Shown here: piece by piece, positions 63,460 to 64,000 of the stretch
How the letters are laid out: the number at the start of each line of letters is the position of its first letter
How positions within the stretch are numbered: position 1 is the stretch's first letter
Assembly: GCA_036583965.1 (NCBI GenBank)
Contig: JAZBQD010000015.1
Span: forward strand, 65,626,330-65,690,329
Length of the DNA: 64,000 nucleotides
Reading direction: 5' to 3'
From: Prunella strophiata
Taxonomy: Eukaryota > Chordata > Aves > Passeriformes > Prunellidae
The notes under the pieces: generated by a model
Database searches by the model: none
Told to the model about the DNA's origin: nothing
Seen by the model: only the letters and a program-made list of their open reading frames with translations
Position numbers and translations under genes: made by a program

Positions 63460-64000
63460 CATATTACAAATTCAAATGCTATTTCATAATATTATTCACA
63501 TTATTTTGCTATGGTGTCATGTCATCAAATGAAAAAGAGTGTTTAGAAACCATGAAGAATTTGAGGCGTCCAGTGAGCAACCAGAGGTGGTTAAAACATC
63601 TTAAAGTAATTAATACATTATGTACGCAGAGTCAGCACAAAAGTTATTGTCTCTAGCAAAATATACTTGCCAGATTCTATATCTAATTTTCTGCTGCAGT
63701 TCTAAATCATAAAATCTTTATACCTGCAGAAGTTAATTAAAAAAAAATTACAGTAACCAATGCCCACAGGAAACAAAGTAATCTTGTGTATTGAATTTGT
63801 TAAATCTTTTAAAAAAGAAACCCTATAAAAACCATTAAACCAACCCCCTAGTTACTAGACATTATTTATTTCCTTTCCTTTCCTCCTTGTGTTTCTTTCT
63901 TTTAGTTGCTTTTGGATCTTGCAGAGCTGTCAAATCACATCTTTTTTTCTGTCTTTCCATGTCCAGGAAAACTAATCACTCTTCTGCAAGCAGTTAATGC

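Larger units (their letters stand above)
54542..64000 (+). other. GALNT1: First intron of the CpG-island 2 gene (probably GALNT1), open at right edge
   Basis: No glycosyltransferase coding exon was found on the plus strand up to 64000, so the intron is at least 9.4 kb if the donor at 54541 is used. It contains a CR1 fragment at 60561-61115, T runs near 58820, 60303 and 63433, and a D-box palindrome at 54982. Candidate small exons (for example after the acceptor-like T tract ending near 56528) have no supporting donor. Confidence 0.5.

Overview
The window is vertebrate nuclear DNA, almost certainly from a bird and probably a songbird. It is AT-rich and intron-rich, has two sharp CpG islands, carries many CR1 LINE fragments, and holds a SINE built from a tRNA-Ile-like head fused to a CR1 tail, an arrangement described from passerines. 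There are no bacterial-type operons, CRISPR arrays or complete mobile elements. Most long open frames are chance frames, CpG-island frames with few stops, or antisense frames of CR1.

The left half (1 to about 29,900) is one gene read on the minus strand. It is INO80C, the small YL1-C-domain subunit of the INO80 chromatin remodeller, in five coding exons: 29671-29806, 9555-9665, 6543-6654, 4790-4857 and 312-443. All splice sites are GT/AG and the phases agree. The stop codon is at 312-314 and the 3' UTR runs off the left edge. Intron 1 is about 20 kb. Exon 1 lies in CpG island 1 (about 29,000-30,130), between two perfect NRF-1 palindromes. The sequence as given has one extra base in exon 1 that breaks the reading frame after codon 22.

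The middle (about 30 to 53 kb) is intergenic. It holds a roughly 1 kb CR1 3' fragment with a decayed reverse transcriptase (31.6-32.6 kb), an old solo LTR (36.4-36.8 kb), two very old CR1 copies lying tail to tail (36.95-38.57 kb), small CR1 tails, and long homopolymer runs. No recognisable gene is present. One exon-like open frame at 44.6 kb and a 187-codon minus-strand frame at 30.5-31.1 kb are recorded as unproven.

The right part (about 53.3-64 kb) begins with CpG island 2. This holds a plus-strand non-coding first exon ending in a strong donor at 54541/54542, followed by at least 9.4 kb of intron with no coding exon found. From the known vertebrate order INO80C(-)/GALNT1(+), this is most likely the promoter and 5' UTR exon of GALNT1, whose coding exons would lie beyond the right edge. 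The two genes are therefore divergent, with start regions about 24 kb apart. I found no evidence of a new biological system. The best leads are the INO80C exon 1 frame break, the paired NRF-1 sites and the layered retroelement relics.
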